From: Methanosarcina horonobensis HB-1 = JCM 15518
GTDB lineage: Archaea > Halobacteriota > Methanosarcinia > Methanosarcinales > Methanosarcinaceae
Length of the DNA stretch: 64,000 nucleotides
Reading direction: 5' to 3'
NCBI RefSeq assembly: GCF_000970285.1
Contig: NZ_CP009516.1
Span: forward strand, 4,505,036-4,569,035
The notes under the pieces were generated by a model that saw nothing but the letters and a program-made list of their open reading frames with translations, was not told where the DNA came from and ran no database searches. Of the stretch, positions 45,361 through 54,537 are shown one piece after another; position 1 is the first letter of the stretch; each line of letters starts with the position of its first letter. A program made the position numbers and the translations under genes.

Positions 45361-45403
45361 CTTCACACGGTGAAGGTCCTGAGTTCGAATCTCAGCGAGA
45401 CCA
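45360..45403 (+). repeat. att copy of the tRNA-Val 3' end
   Basis: Reads ccttcacacggtgaaggtcc, then the T arm, then gcgagaccac. A few differences from the tRNA. Followed on the right by an antisense decayed copy of the convergent small gene. Confidence 0.9.
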
Positions 45404-45789
45404 CTTTTTTTACCTTCTTTCTTTTCTGATTCTAAGAGCTTATAGAGCTTCTTTTCTAATGCTTCAACTCTTGTTTCGAGGTCAAATTTTGCTTATGGTT
45501 GCACAACTTTAAGTTCGCAGTTAAGCTCTTCTTCAAAAGCGATTACATATACAGGCTCTGCCTCTCCTCGATTCTGGGTCATTGGAGCGATTTTGAATTC
45601 CAAGGAAAGAAAGTTATTGGGCACATAGGAACCAAAAATCCTTACTATGCTCTCTGAGCCTCTCATAGCTCGAAAAAAAATTCTTGAAGGACTACTTTTA
45701 CTCCAAGGAGCGAAAACTCCGTTCTGAGCGTCAATAAAACCGTGGTCAAAGCAAAGCTGGTTATGGAAGAATTGGAGAGGACAAAACAT
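45404..45789 (-). pseudogene. Decayed copy of the tRNA-convergent small gene
   Basis: The part EAEPVYVIAFEEELNCELKVVQP matches GKPVYVISLDEKFNGELNIIQP of the gene at 24.5 kb. A TAA interrupts it; the frame then continues FDLETRVEALEKKLYKLLESEKK, the coiled-coil tail. The upstream ~60 codons are not related to the intact gene. A remnant brought along with the att. Confidence 0.65.
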
Positions 45790-46494
45790 AAGATGGCGGA
45801 AAGATACTCACTTCTTCAGATATTTACCTTTTTCTCAGTTCTGAAACTGTTCATGAAGAACACCGTATATTTGTGAAAAAGTCCAGCAGTAGAGTCATGG
45901 TTCAAACGATAATGGAGAAAATGGTGGAACTATATCCGGAAAAGGTCAGAAAGAGCAAAAAGAGGAAGGGGAAAGGAACTTCTTTTTGGATTATGAAGGA
46001 ACGCGATAACGATTTTTGAGCACACAGTACCTAAAGAGTATGGTTTTCCGTACTTTACCTTATTTAGTATGTACTTCTTTGAGGATCAGTTGAGGGGAAA
46101 AATGACATTTTTAGCAGAATAATAAAAGAAGATTGCCCCATCTGAAGGGTAAAGCTGGAAAAGATATGGAAGATTTTACTCCAATATATTGAAGAGATTG
46201 ATATGGTTAGATGAGATTGTAAAAAGATTTCATGAAATTAATTGGTAGAAAGTACGTTTCCAATACTTTCTTTTAGGTTTGACCGTATGGTGCTCAGTAC
46301 GGTTATTTCAGTCGGGGTTAAAGTTATTCTTCGGATTGACTTGCGGTAACTGACATAGAACCCTCTGTCAGTATCTTACTAAATTTTTTGGAGTATTGTG
46401 GCCCTGGTGATTTCGATGAAAAATTCCATTAATTTCAGTAGCCACTCCCGTTTAAAGCTATATTAAGCCTAAATTTCAACGAAAAAAATGAAAA
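45790..46494. other. Decayed region
   Basis: Short open stretches such as EYGFPYFTLFSMYFFEDQLRGKMTFLAE on the plus strand (about 46020-46120) look like pieces of a lost gene, broken by several stops. A segment at 46306-46395 resembles 25110-25180. No intact gene is supported. Confidence 0.45.
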
Positions 46495-46770
46495 TTATAT
46501 ACAAGATACTAGTTTGATTAGTTTCGAAGACCCTTCGACAAGGAGTTCAATAATCACAGGTTTAACTAAATCATCCCATAATGATTTAGGACCTAATTGA
46601 TAACCGTAATCATATGGATCCAATTGATAACCGTAATCATATGGATCTAATTGATAGCCGTAGTTGTATGGATTTGATTGAGAACCATAACTATATGGAT
46701 AAGCAGAACCCACTCCAGCAGTGCTTACCATCATTAGAAACACTACAGCGATGATCTTTAAAACTGCCAT
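46495..46770 (-). CDS. Small secreted protein with YGYQLDPYD repeats
   Basis: 91 residues from ATG 46770. The signal peptide is MAVLKIIAVVFLMMVSTAGVGSA. It is followed by YPYSYGSQSNPYN and then two to three copies of YGYQLDPYD, a Tyr-rich nine-residue repeat coded by near-identical 27-bp DNA units. A short hydrophobic helix (LVKPVIIELLVEGSSKLIKLV) ends it. Tyr-rich repeats suggest a structural or surface role. An in-frame ATG at 46815 would hide the signal peptide and is less likely. No family recognised. Confidence 0.6.
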   Translation of the reverse strand: MAVLKIIAVVFLMMVSTAGVGSAYPYSYGSQSNPYNYGYQLDPYDYGYQLDPYDYGYQLGPKSLWDDLVKPVIIELLVEGSSKLIKLVSCI

Positions 46771-47144
46771 GATATCACGTTCTGAACTTTGTTTCTTAAA
46801 TGTTCGTTCATTCAAAATACTAATAAGCCTTTTTCATAAATAAGGATAATCAGATTAATTATAATCATTTAGTAGATATTAATTGAAAAATTGGTTTTTA
46901 CAAATTCGAAGGGAAGTTTTATAAAATCATCTATATCAAATATGCTATTGTAGTGGAATTAAACATGATACCAAAATCAAAAAATTTCAACGGCTTGCCC
47001 TGAAATGTATTTATTTTCCACATTTTAAGGCTTGTTTCCTACAGTTTTCGATATGCTAGAAGGATTATAGTGGCACTTTGGTATTTTGTTGCCTACGACT
47101 TTGCACGGAGAAGAGTCTTGTAACCGTAGATGGCACCAAAAAAA
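46771..47144. other. Intergenic region with no supported gene
   Basis: AT-rich, no frame with a ribosome site, no repeat or att sequence found. Confidence 0.4.
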
Positions 47145-47450
47145 TCATTCATCAGGTTTCTCAAACAGAGCAGGGTACTTCTCTCTTAATGCTATTTCAC
47201 GCTCTGGATCTAATTTTGCATTGTAAAGTGTTTTCACTTTAGAAAGCTGGTCAATTGTTAGATTTTTAGCTCCTATAAGGTCTGTTCCTTCTAGATTAGC
47301 ATCTGCTAGATCAGCATTTGCTAGATCAACATTCGATAGATTGGCCCATCTAAAATAAGTTCTTTCAAGGTGAGTTCCATTGAGATAAGCTCCTATAAGG
47401 TCAGGGAAATCAAGAAAAACACCTTCAAGATGAGCTCCTTTTCTATTCAA
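47145..47450 (-). pseudogene. Pentapeptide-repeat protein, front end probably missing
   Basis: About 100 residues of A(D/N)LxX repeats: LIGAYLNGTHLERTYFRWANLSNVDLANADLADANLEGTDLIGA is the run, seen in shorter pieces as ANLSN, VDLAN, ADLAD, ANLEG, TDLIG. The C-terminal tail LTIDQLSKVKTLYNAKLD and KYPALFEKPDE is common in this family. Only a TTG without a ribosome site is available as start, and typical members are longer, so it is probably a 3' fragment of a former gene. Confidence 0.65.
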
Positions 47451-47901
47451 CAGGGTGTGTATTTTTGTGTCTGTAACCTGTATCTTGTATCGGGTACCCC
47501 TGGCCGAAATTCACGGATTAAGTATTCCTATATAGGTATCCAAGAGAATTCAGGCAAACAAGAGTAATGCTTTTTCTCTTAAGTTTAAACTTGAAGGTAT
47601 AGTCTCAGCAAGGGCTGAAGGTAAAAGAAACAACTGATTAAAATTATCATTTAAATCTTTAAAAATAATTTATTGGAAAAATTCTCGGTAGATATTGAAG
47701 CGAAGATCGAAAAATAATATGTGAATGAACTACTATTATCTCTTTTTCCGGCTTTATTATATCCATCTGACTAATATGATATCATCAATATCTCTGGAAT
47801 ACTACCTAAATAACATTAGTTCAATAAGATAACTATTTATAGTAAGTTCTTGTACTTACTATCAAAGTACAATCAAAAAAAACTTTCAGTGGGGAAGAAA
47901 A
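47451..47901. other. Intergenic region with promoter of the small membrane gene
   Basis: Contains AACTATTTATAG at about 47829-47840, a TATA-like site some 70 bp before the next ATG. Otherwise nothing recognisable. Confidence 0.4.
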
Positions 47902-48123
47902 ATGAGTGGGAGATATATGAAAAAGAATGAGATATATTTCGGGCAGTTTGACAGCAAAATAGGCTATGATGGTGCTGTAATTCACGGAGGAAACAGCATT
48001 GAAGGCCGAATAATGAGAGGTATGGGCTTACTTGGATATTTCCTGTACTTGTTTCTAGCATCACTGCCAATAGCTTACGTGCTGATAAAAATATCCTCAA
48101 TGGTCTTTGGGAAAATAATGTAA
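47902..48123 (+). CDS. Small membrane protein of unknown function
   Basis: 73 residues from an ATG with GGGGAAG upstream. Residues about 43-68 are a strong membrane span (GLLGYFLYLFLASLPIAYVLI); the front is polar (YFGQFDSKIGYDGAVIHGGNSIEGR). It lies alone between a decayed pentapeptide gene and an att copy. Not recognised. Confidence 0.55.
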   Translation: MSGRYMKKNEIYFGQFDSKIGYDGAVIHGGNSIEGRIMRGMGLLGYFLYLFLASLPIAYVLIKISSMVFGKIM

Positions 48124-48360
48124 ATATGTGTTTCTACGCAAAAACTCTCGATCGGTGGATTAGAGCGAGATTGTGGAGGAAACAATAAAAATGACTTAAT
48201 TGAAAAATATTTGGGAAGAGCAAAATCAGTAAAAAAAATCTGGACCCGAGTTTCATTGGTGTACTAACATCGTTTTTGGTTGCAGTGGTATCATGCATGG
48301 TTATATCCTGAACAAGGAAATGCCTGACTGATCTACCAGGACTAGATATGACCCTCAAGG

Positions 48361-48657
48361 TTATGCTGGAGATTGGATTGTAAAGCTTATCGATTCCACA
48401 TCACCTTTATCTGATCTCCAACTTAACATTTTTTTATGTCTTTTATGGAGTATCCATTCTTTGAATTTGTCCTTATGTTCAGCCCAGATATTGTTAAGAG
48501 CATTATCGTTTTGTTCATCATTGTTCTGTTGATTTGATTCCTCAGTCAAAGAGAAAGAAATGTCTATCTTATTTGGCTCGTCAAACATGGTGCTTGTGTC
48601 GCTTATTCTCCAGCCTTCACACGCGGAGGCCCTGAGTTCGAATCTCAGCGGGCCCAC
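48361..48657 (-). pseudogene. Integrase N-terminal remnant whose first codons are the att copy
   Basis: The frame opens with GTG inside the att copy, GPLRFELRASACEGW being the reverse complement of the tRNA 3' end, and runs on: SDTSTMFDEPNKIDI, NDEQNDNALNNIWAEHKDKFKEWILHKR. It then leaves the integrase similarity. A one-base loss in this att copy (acggcgg to acgcgg) keeps the frame open. Catalytic domain absent. Confidence 0.65.
48614..48656 (+). repeat. att copy of the tRNA-Val 3' end
   Basis: One base shorter than the tRNA after the anticodon loop, and gtcc reads gccc. Followed at 48657-48790 by the decayed antisense tail of the convergent small gene. Confidence 0.9.
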
Positions 48658-48848
48658 TTTTGTTTTTTGGCTTTATCTTCCTTATTTTTCGATTCAAAGA
48701 ATATATTGAGCTTTTTTCTAATGCTTCTTATTCTTGCTTCGAGGTCGGGTTTATCTCAGGGTTGTTTAACTTTAAGTTCACAGTTAACCTCTTTTTAAAG
48801 AACAATTAAATAAACAGAATTATCGTTTTACTAAGGAGAAAAACAATA

Positions 48849-49433
48849 ATGACTGAAAGAACTGAAAAAGAAAAAGCAACCCAGAGTTTATTATATAATG
48901 CAAGCTATGATAAAGAGCTGATCGATGAACGAGCTTATTGTAAAGCACTTTGCTACGAATATAATCGGCTTCATCCAGCAAAAATTGGGGAAAGGACAAC
49001 TTTAATTCAGAAACTTTTTGGCAAAACCAGCGGTTCTTTTCTTATTGAGCCGCCATTTATATGCGACTATGGCTACAACATAGAAATAGGTAACAATTTC
49101 TATGCAAATCACAACTGTATTATCCTTGACGGAGCAAAGATTGTTTTTGGGGATAATGTAATGATCGCTCCACACTGTGGCTTCTATACAGCTGGACATC
49201 CGCTTGATGCAGAACGTCGTAATGCAGGACTGGAGTATGCTTATCCAATTAAAGTCGGCAACAATGTATGGGTAGGCGGGAATGTTGTTGTACTACCTGG
49301 GGTAACTATAGGAGATAATACTGTCATCGGCGCTGGAAGTGTTGTGACAAAAAATATTCCGTCTGGCGTTGTTGCCTTTGGGAATCCTTGCAGGGTTATT
49401 CGTGAGATTATCGATGAGGATAAGAAGTTTTAA
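48849..49433 (+). CDS. Maltose/galactoside O-acetyltransferase family protein
   Basis: 194 residues. The N-terminal Mac domain (KEKATQSLLYNASYDKEL, YCKALCYEYNRLHP) is followed by left-handed beta-helix hexapeptides: IEIGNNFYANHNCIIL, VMIAPHCGFYTAGHPLD with the catalytic His, and NVWVGGNVVVLPGVTIGDNTVIGAGSVV. Uses acetyl-CoA to acetylate a sugar or similar hydroxyl. Complete, with AAGGAG before ATG. Very close to bacterial maa/lacA proteins, so likely gained by transfer. Confidence 0.92.
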   Translation: MTERTEKEKATQSLLYNASYDKELIDERAYCKALCYEYNRLHPAKIGERTTLIQKLFGKTSGSFLIEPPFICDYGYNIEIGNNFYANHNCIILDGAKIVFGDNVMIAPHCGFYTAGHPLDAERRNAGLEYAYPIKVGNNVWVGGNVVVLPGVTIGDNTVIGAGSVVTKNIPSGVVAFGNPCRVIREIIDEDKKF

Positions 49434-49525
49434 TCCTTGTTTTTGTTGGCCTGACTCTTGAATTTAAATATAGATCGAAAATATGTGCATTAAATAGGAT
49501 ATTTTCCGTCTCTGCTTCTATACAG

Positions 49526-49569
49526 CCTTCACACGGCGGAGATCCTGAATCCGAATCTCAGCGAGCCCA
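49526..49569 (+). repeat. att copy of the tRNA-Val 3' end
   Basis: Four or so differences (gatcc, gaatccg, gcgagcccat). Followed by a decayed tail of the convergent small gene (49570-49660). Confidence 0.88.
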
Positions 49570-49909
49570 TTTTTTGGTATTATTTTCCTTATTTTCTGAT
49601 TTAGAGACTTTGTATACTTCTTTTTCTAATGCTTCAACTCTTGCTTCAAGGTCGGATTACCTAAAGTTTCATACTTTTATGTTTATTAATGCCAAATAGG
49701 GGTTATGAAACCTCTAAATAACTTAATATTTAGGTCAAGGAAAAATTAGTGAGAAGATACCTTCCAAGCTTCCCTCAAAAGCTTTACTGAGTCCTTTCTT
49801 CTAAAGGGATTTGACTTCTTCTAAAGGGATTTGACTGTTAGATATTACTTAAAAATTATATATTAGTTTATATAATATAAAATAACATAATCACGAAAAG
49901 TGAGTATTT
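49570..49909. other. Intergenic region upstream of the amidohydrolase
   Basis: After the decayed tail, an exact 20-bp direct repeat (ttctaaagggatttgact) occurs at about 49798-49836. TATA-like TTTATATAATATA lies at about 49866-49878, some 35 bp before the start codon. Confidence 0.45.
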
Positions 49910-51073
49910 ATGAGAAGAATAATTAAAAACGCAAAAATCTATACGATGTCAGAGTTCGGAATATTGGAAAATTCAGATATACTTATCGAAGATAATAAAA
50001 TAGTGGAGATGGGCAGGATAAATGGGGAAGCAGACGATATAATTGATGCAAATGGTAAACTTGTTTTCCCAGGCTTCATAGATGCACACTCACATGTCGG
50101 AATTTATGAGGATTCTATGGGTTTTGAAGGTGCAGACGCTAATGAAGATACTGATCCTGTTATGCCTCAACTCAGAGCAATTGATGGAATAAATCCCTGT
50201 GATATTTCTTTCAGCGAAGCCTTAAGAGCCGGGATTACTGCAACAGCAACAGGTCCGGGAAGTGCTAATGTTATTGGTGGACAGTTTGCTGCAATAAAAA
50301 CCTATGGTACAAGAATAGACAATATGATAATTAAAGCACCTGTTGCAATGAAAGTTGCTTTTGGGGAGAATCCCAAAAGGGTTTATAAAGAGATAAATAA
50401 AACTCCAACAACTCGAATAGCAACAGCAGCTATGTTAAGAGAGGTCCTTTTTAAGACAGCTGAATATATGTCTAAAAAAGAGAAATCTGCTGCAAAAAAT
50501 GAAGATGGACCTGAATTCAACATTAGATTTGAAAGCCTGATTCCGGTCTTGAAAGGGAAAATTCCGTTAAAAGCTCACGCGCACAGGGCTGACGATATAT
50601 ATACTGCAATTAGAATCGCCAAAGAGTTCAACCTGAATCTTACATTAGAGCATGTAACTGACGGATACTTGATGCTTGATGAGCTTAAAAAAGAAAAATA
50701 TCCATGTATAGTTGGACCTAATCTCGCTGGAAGATCAAAGATAGAGCTTAAGAACTTAAGTTTTAAAAACCCAGGGATGTTATCAAAGAATGGCATAATG
50801 GTTGCAATTATGACAGACCACCCTGTAATTCCAATTCAGTATCTTGTTTTGTGTGCTGCTCTATCTGTTAAAGACGGAATGGATGAATATGAAGCTCTTA
50901 AAGCAATAACCATAAATCCTGCCAAAATACTGGGCATAGATGACAGGGTTGGCAGTATTGAAAAGGGCAAGGACGCTGATATCGTCATTATGGATGGTCA
51001 CCCGTTTGATACATTTTCTACCACTCACATGGTATTAGTAAATGGTGAAATCGCTTATAAGGCAGAGAAATAA
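49910..51073 (+). CDS. Metal-dependent amidohydrolase (imidazolonepropionase-like)
   Basis: 387 residues of the amidohydrolase superfamily. The N-terminal beta-sandwich ends in VFPGFIDAHSHVGIY with the HxH metal ligands near residue 61. Later ligands are His in PLKAHAHRADDI and LEHVTDGY, and Asp in VAIMTDHPV. The C-terminus GSIEKGKDADIVIMDGHPFD is typical. Close to a subgroup annotated only as amidohydrolase; the substrate is unknown. GTGAG precedes the ATG. It is the only gene between two att copies, so it is the cargo of one unit. Confidence 0.9.
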   Translation: MRRIIKNAKIYTMSEFGILENSDILIEDNKIVEMGRINGEADDIIDANGKLVFPGFIDAHSHVGIYEDSMGFEGADANEDTDPVMPQLRAIDGINPCDISFSEALRAGITATATGPGSANVIGGQFAAIKTYGTRIDNMIIKAPVAMKVAFGENPKRVYKEINKTPTTRIATAAMLREVLFKTAEYMSKKEKSAAKNEDGPEFNIRFESLIPVLKGKIPLKAHAHRADDIYTAIRIAKEFNLNLTLEHVTDGYLMLDELKKEKYPCIVGPNLAGRSKIELKNLSFKNPGMLSKNGIMVAIMTDHPVIPIQYLVLCAALSVKDGMDEYEALKAITINPAKILGIDDRVGSIEKGKDADIVIMDGHPFDTFSTTHMVLVNGEIAYKAEK

Positions 51074-51252
51074 AATGGATAGACGGAAAGTTAAGTATCA
51101 AAAATAACTAAGCAGTTGAGTAATCACTTTCCTCTTTCTCCTTTAATTTTTGTGAGGTAAAGTTGCTTTTGTTGACGAGTTAAATATCAAGGGCTTACTA
51201 CTGACGCAAATTGCAATTAAAATTAGCTTGCGATGCAATAGTTAAATTGAGT

Positions 51253-51291
51253 CTTCGACAGAGGTCCTGAGTTCGAATCTCAGCGAGCCCA
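51253..51291 (+). repeat. att copy of the tRNA-Val 3' end
   Basis: Matches from gaggtcctgagttcg through agcgagcccac; the anticodon part is decayed. Confidence 0.87.
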
Positions 51292-51359
51292 CTTTTTTTA
51301 TCTTTATTTTCGTTTTTAAGTGTTTATTAAGTTTCTCTGATGTCTTCCTTTCTCCGGCA

Positions 51360-51832
51360 TGTTCGTGAATCACTTCAGTATTAATAAATATAATTTGTAA
51401 CGATTTATCCTTGAAAAAATATTTATATATTTACACAGCCATGTTATTAGTGGGAGGTCTAAAATGATATTCGAAAAAGGATATACGGTTAGAAAAGTGA
51501 ATACTTCACATGGCCTGGATATGTATATCTCCAGATTTGGAGAGATTGTAAGCATTATGCCATACAACCCAAGAGCTAATATTTCTAACCTGATTAAGAG
51601 AATAGAATCAATCAATTATTAAAAGTCGAGAATGCGAAGTTAGAAAAAACTTCCGCTACCTCTTTTTTTCTTCAGGTGCTTTTACAGTCTTTTGATTCAC
51701 TATATTTGAATTTGCAGGAAATAATTATTATGTGGTTAAGAACCTTTTCATCCGGCTCTGCTATATTCATTTCTTTTTATGCATAAGAAAGCAGTTCATA
51801 TTAAACTTAGATCCAGAAAAATAATACAGAAC
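51360..51832 (+). repeat. 470-bp direct repeat, left copy
   Basis: Closely matches 53746-54216 before, through and after a 52-codon gene, ending in attaaacttagatccag. The two copies flank the YVTN gene. Confidence 0.85.
51464..51622 (+). CDS. 52-residue protein of unknown function, copy 1
   Basis: Begins MIFEKGYTVRKVNTSHGL, continues DMYISRFGEIVSIMPYNP and ends LIKRIESINY. GGGAGGT stands five bases before ATG, and TATTTATATATTT about 40 bp upstream is a good TATA box, so it is an expressed unit. It differs from copy 2 at only four or five residues (IMP/ILP, NPR/NPK, SIN/SMN), all mild, while flanking non-coding DNA differs more. That suggests selection on the protein. No family is recognised; it may be a small soluble beta-alpha domain. 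Confidence 0.7.
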   Translation: MIFEKGYTVRKVNTSHGLDMYISRFGEIVSIMPYNPRANISNLIKRIESINY

Positions 51833-51892
51833 CTCTCTCACATCAGATGGTCTATCAATTACTACATCACGTATTCCCCAACCATTAAATAG

Positions 51893-51925
51893 TAGAAGGC
51901 TCTGAGTCGAATTTCAGCGGGCCTA
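51893..51925 (+). repeat. Decayed att copy
   Basis: aggctctgagtcgaatttca followed by gcgggcctattttt; the T arm and acceptor strand are recognisable with several changes. A decayed tail of the convergent small gene follows (51926-52060). Confidence 0.65.
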
Positions 51926-52060
51926 TTTTTCAATTAATTATTTCTTTAACTTATTTTTCCAGATTCTAAGAATATATATATCTTTTTTCCAGCTTTTCAA
52001 TCTTCTTTCAGCATCAAATTTTTTTTCTGATTGTGTAACTTTAATGTGTACTTTTAAAAT

Positions 52061-52319
52061 CATAAATCACTATAAAGACCGTGGTCCAAGTTGAATAACT
52101 AGTAAAATTAAACTTCATGTTAAGTTTTGAAGAGCATATAAACACACTAATATTTTTAATATCTATCACTCTATAAATATTAATTAAATATTTATCTTTA
52201 GAGGTTATTTTTAACTGAAACAGACTTAAATTAGTGAAGACTTTAGAACAAATATCCTAAGTCCAAATTTATTGATAATGATATTGGTATGAAGAATAAA
52301 CACTGACCAGGGATAAAAG
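52061..52319. other. Intergenic region before the YVTN gene
   Basis: AT-rich; no gene or clear repeat. A minus-strand frame of 64 codons here lacks a ribosome site and overlaps the YVTN start. Confidence 0.4.
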
Positions 52320-53564
52320 ATGAAAAATAAAATTATACCAGCAATACCGATTGCAACTTTTTCGATTCCACTCCCATCTATGACAATGTCCAGTAAAGCA
52401 CACAGAGGATATACCATCATAAAATCTTTTGGAATAACGGCACTTGCGATATTGATACTGGCGGGCGTCGCAGGTGCAGCTCCATTTGCATATGTGACGA
52501 GTGAGGGGAACTACACAAATAATGGCACCGTCTCTGTAATTGACACTGCCACAGATACTGTTACAGCTATAATTCCTATGGCAGGTTGTTCCTGGGGGAT
52601 TGTAGCCACATCAGATGATACAAAAGTCTATGTGGCGGACTCGGGATTACTCAGCAGTAATGTCTCGGTAATTGACACATCGACAAATACGGTTAATGCC
52701 ACAGTAAATGTAGGAGTTTGTCCCTGGGGAATTGCAGTTAACCCGGCAGGAACAAGGGTATATGTGACTATTCATAATAGTACCAATGTCTCAGTAATTG
52801 ACACAGCCACAAATAGTGTAACAGACACGTTAAGTGTTGGAATTGATCCTTGCGGAATTGCAGTCTCGCCAGATGGAAAAAAAATCTATGTTACAAACGG
52901 ACGCAATAACACTACTTCTGTTATTGACACGGCCACAAAGAATATTACAGCCGTTGTAAGAGTAGGAAAAGGTCCCTGGGATGTTGCAGTCAGTCCAGAT
53001 GGAACAAAAGTATATGTAGCAAACGAAAACGACAGTACTGTCTCTGTAATTGACACGGCTACAAATAACGTTATAGCCACTGTAAATGTAGGAAACTATC
53101 CTTATTCAATTTCAGTTAACCCGGCGGGAACAAAGGCATATGTGGTTAACCAGGACGATAATACCGTTTCTGTAATTGACACAGCAACTAACAATGTTAT
53201 AGCTACAGTTCCTGTAGGAGTTAAGCCTATTGGAGTTGCAGTAACCTCGGATGGAAAAAAAGCATATGTGACAAACTATGTCAGCAATAATGTCTCTGTA
53301 ATTGACACTACCACAAATACCGTTACAGCCACAGTAAATGTAGAAAACGGTCCTTGTGGAATTGTCGGGCATTTTATAGATCCAGTAACAAAATCCAATT
53401 CTACTATGGGATCAAACAGTACTCCTTTCTTAAACCCTGTAACTCAAACTGAGAATCAGACAGATAATGCAGGAATGAAAGAAAAAAGCTCTCCTTTCAT
53501 GAGCCCGATTTTAGTACTTGCAGTAGTATTAGGGACATTTAAGTATGTAAGAAAGACAAAATAA
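52320..53564 (+). CDS. Secreted YVTN-type beta-propeller protein with C-terminal membrane anchor
   Basis: 414 residues; the ATG follows AGGGA. A first polar/hydrophobic stretch is followed by the likely signal segment (SFGITALAILILAGVAGAA, residues about 36-54). Seven repeats of ~42 residues follow, each with VSVIDTATNxVxATVxVGxxPxGIAVxPDGxKxYV in variant form: a seven-bladed propeller. After a Ser/Asn/Thr-rich stalk the C-terminus SPFMSPILVLAVVLGTFKYVRKTK is a membrane anchor. Such proteins are abundant at Methanosarcina cell surfaces, with an unproven role in contact or sensing. Confidence 0.9.
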   Translation: MKNKIIPAIPIATFSIPLPSMTMSSKAHRGYTIIKSFGITALAILILAGVAGAAPFAYVTSEGNYTNNGTVSVIDTATDTVTAIIPMAGCSWGIVATSDDTKVYVADSGLLSSNVSVIDTSTNTVNATVNVGVCPWGIAVNPAGTRVYVTIHNSTNVSVIDTATNSVTDTLSVGIDPCGIAVSPDGKKIYVTNGRNNTTSVIDTATKNITAVVRVGKGPWDVAVSPDGTKVYVANENDSTVSVIDTATNNVIATVNVGNYPYSISVNPAGTKAYVVNQDDNTVSVIDTATNNVIATVPVGVKPIGVAVTSDGKKAYVTNYVSNNVSVIDTTTNTVTATVNVENGPCGIVGHFIDPVTKSNSTMGSNSTPFLNPVTQTENQTDNAGMKEKSSPFMSPILVLAVVLGTFKYVRKTK

Positions 53565-53745
53565 TAATTGCACCAATTAGTTTCGATTTATTATGTCTCT
53601 CTTTGATAGAAGAACTTCCTAATTTATTAAAAATTGAAGGATTTCACTAAAATAGCAACATTTTACCCTAAAATGTTGCTATTTTCCCTGTTTCAAGGCT
53701 TATTTCCTTTTTTTCATATTTTACATGAGTTATCTTTTCTATGAC

Positions 53746-54216
53746 ATGTTCATTAATTGCTTCAGTATCAATAACTAGGATATGTAACGATTGATACTTG
53801 AAAAAAATATTTATATATTTCAACCACCATGTTATTAGTGGGAGGTCCAAAATGATATTCGAAAAAGGATATACGGTTAGAAAAGTGAATACTTCACATG
53901 GCCTTGATATGTATATCTCCAGATTTGGAGAAATTGTAAGTATTCTGCCATACAATCCAAAAGCTAATATTTCTAACCTGATTAAGAGAATAGAATCAAT
54001 GAATTATTAAATACCGAGAGTGCGAAGTTAGCAAAACTTCCGCTACCTCTTTTTTCTTCATGTTTTTCTATAACTTTTTTATTGTCAATGTAAACCTGCA
54101 GGAAATAATTATTGTATGGAGTTTGATCCTTTTTGTCCGACTCTGTTTTACCCAGCTCTTTTTATGCATAAGGAAGCAGTCCATATTAAACTTAGATCCA
54201 GGAGAATAACAGGTTA
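53746..54216 (+). repeat. 470-bp direct repeat, right copy
   Basis: Partner of 51360-51832. Similarity ends around aataacaggtta, a short sequence that recurs at 55508 and 59109. Confidence 0.85.
53852..54010 (+). CDS. 52-residue protein of unknown function, copy 2
   Basis: Paralogue of the gene at 51464, with the same GGGAGGT ribosome site and TATA box (AAATATTTATATATTT). An in-frame upstream start at 53798 would fall inside the promoter and is not credible. See copy 1 for the sequence features. Confidence 0.7.
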   Translation: MIFEKGYTVRKVNTSHGLDMYISRFGEIVSILPYNPKANISNLIKRIESMNY

Positions 54217-54537
54217 GACATCAATTCGCCTCCTGACCATACTTGCAGATTTTAGACTTTCCGATCACCGACCAAAGTAACCGAAAAGTCCAATATTAAT
54301 TGGATTCTTTGGCAAAAAACTTATCATCTTATTTTTCAAATTTATTGGAAAGTTTGCAAATTTAAAAATTATCAGGAGCCTGGAAAAATAATGATGTTTT
54401 TTGAGTTTACTCTGGTTTTTATTCAGTATTTTATTCGGCTTTTTTACTCGCCTTGAATCGAAACCAATTTTGGAACTTACCTGTGTAATATTACCTGGCT
54501 CTGTCTTGAAGAGATTTCTGCCCGGATCTTTCCCGCA
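54217..54537. other. Intergenic region
   Basis: No gene recognised. It contains no att sequence and ends at the GyrI-like pseudogene. Confidence 0.4.

Noticed and set aside
27135-51291. Additional tRNA-Val genes at each att copy
   Set aside because: All lack the 5' half of the tRNA, so no acceptor or D stem can form.
53798-53851. Upstream extension of the second 52-residue protein
   Set aside because: It would begin within the TATA box, and the first copy has no such extension.
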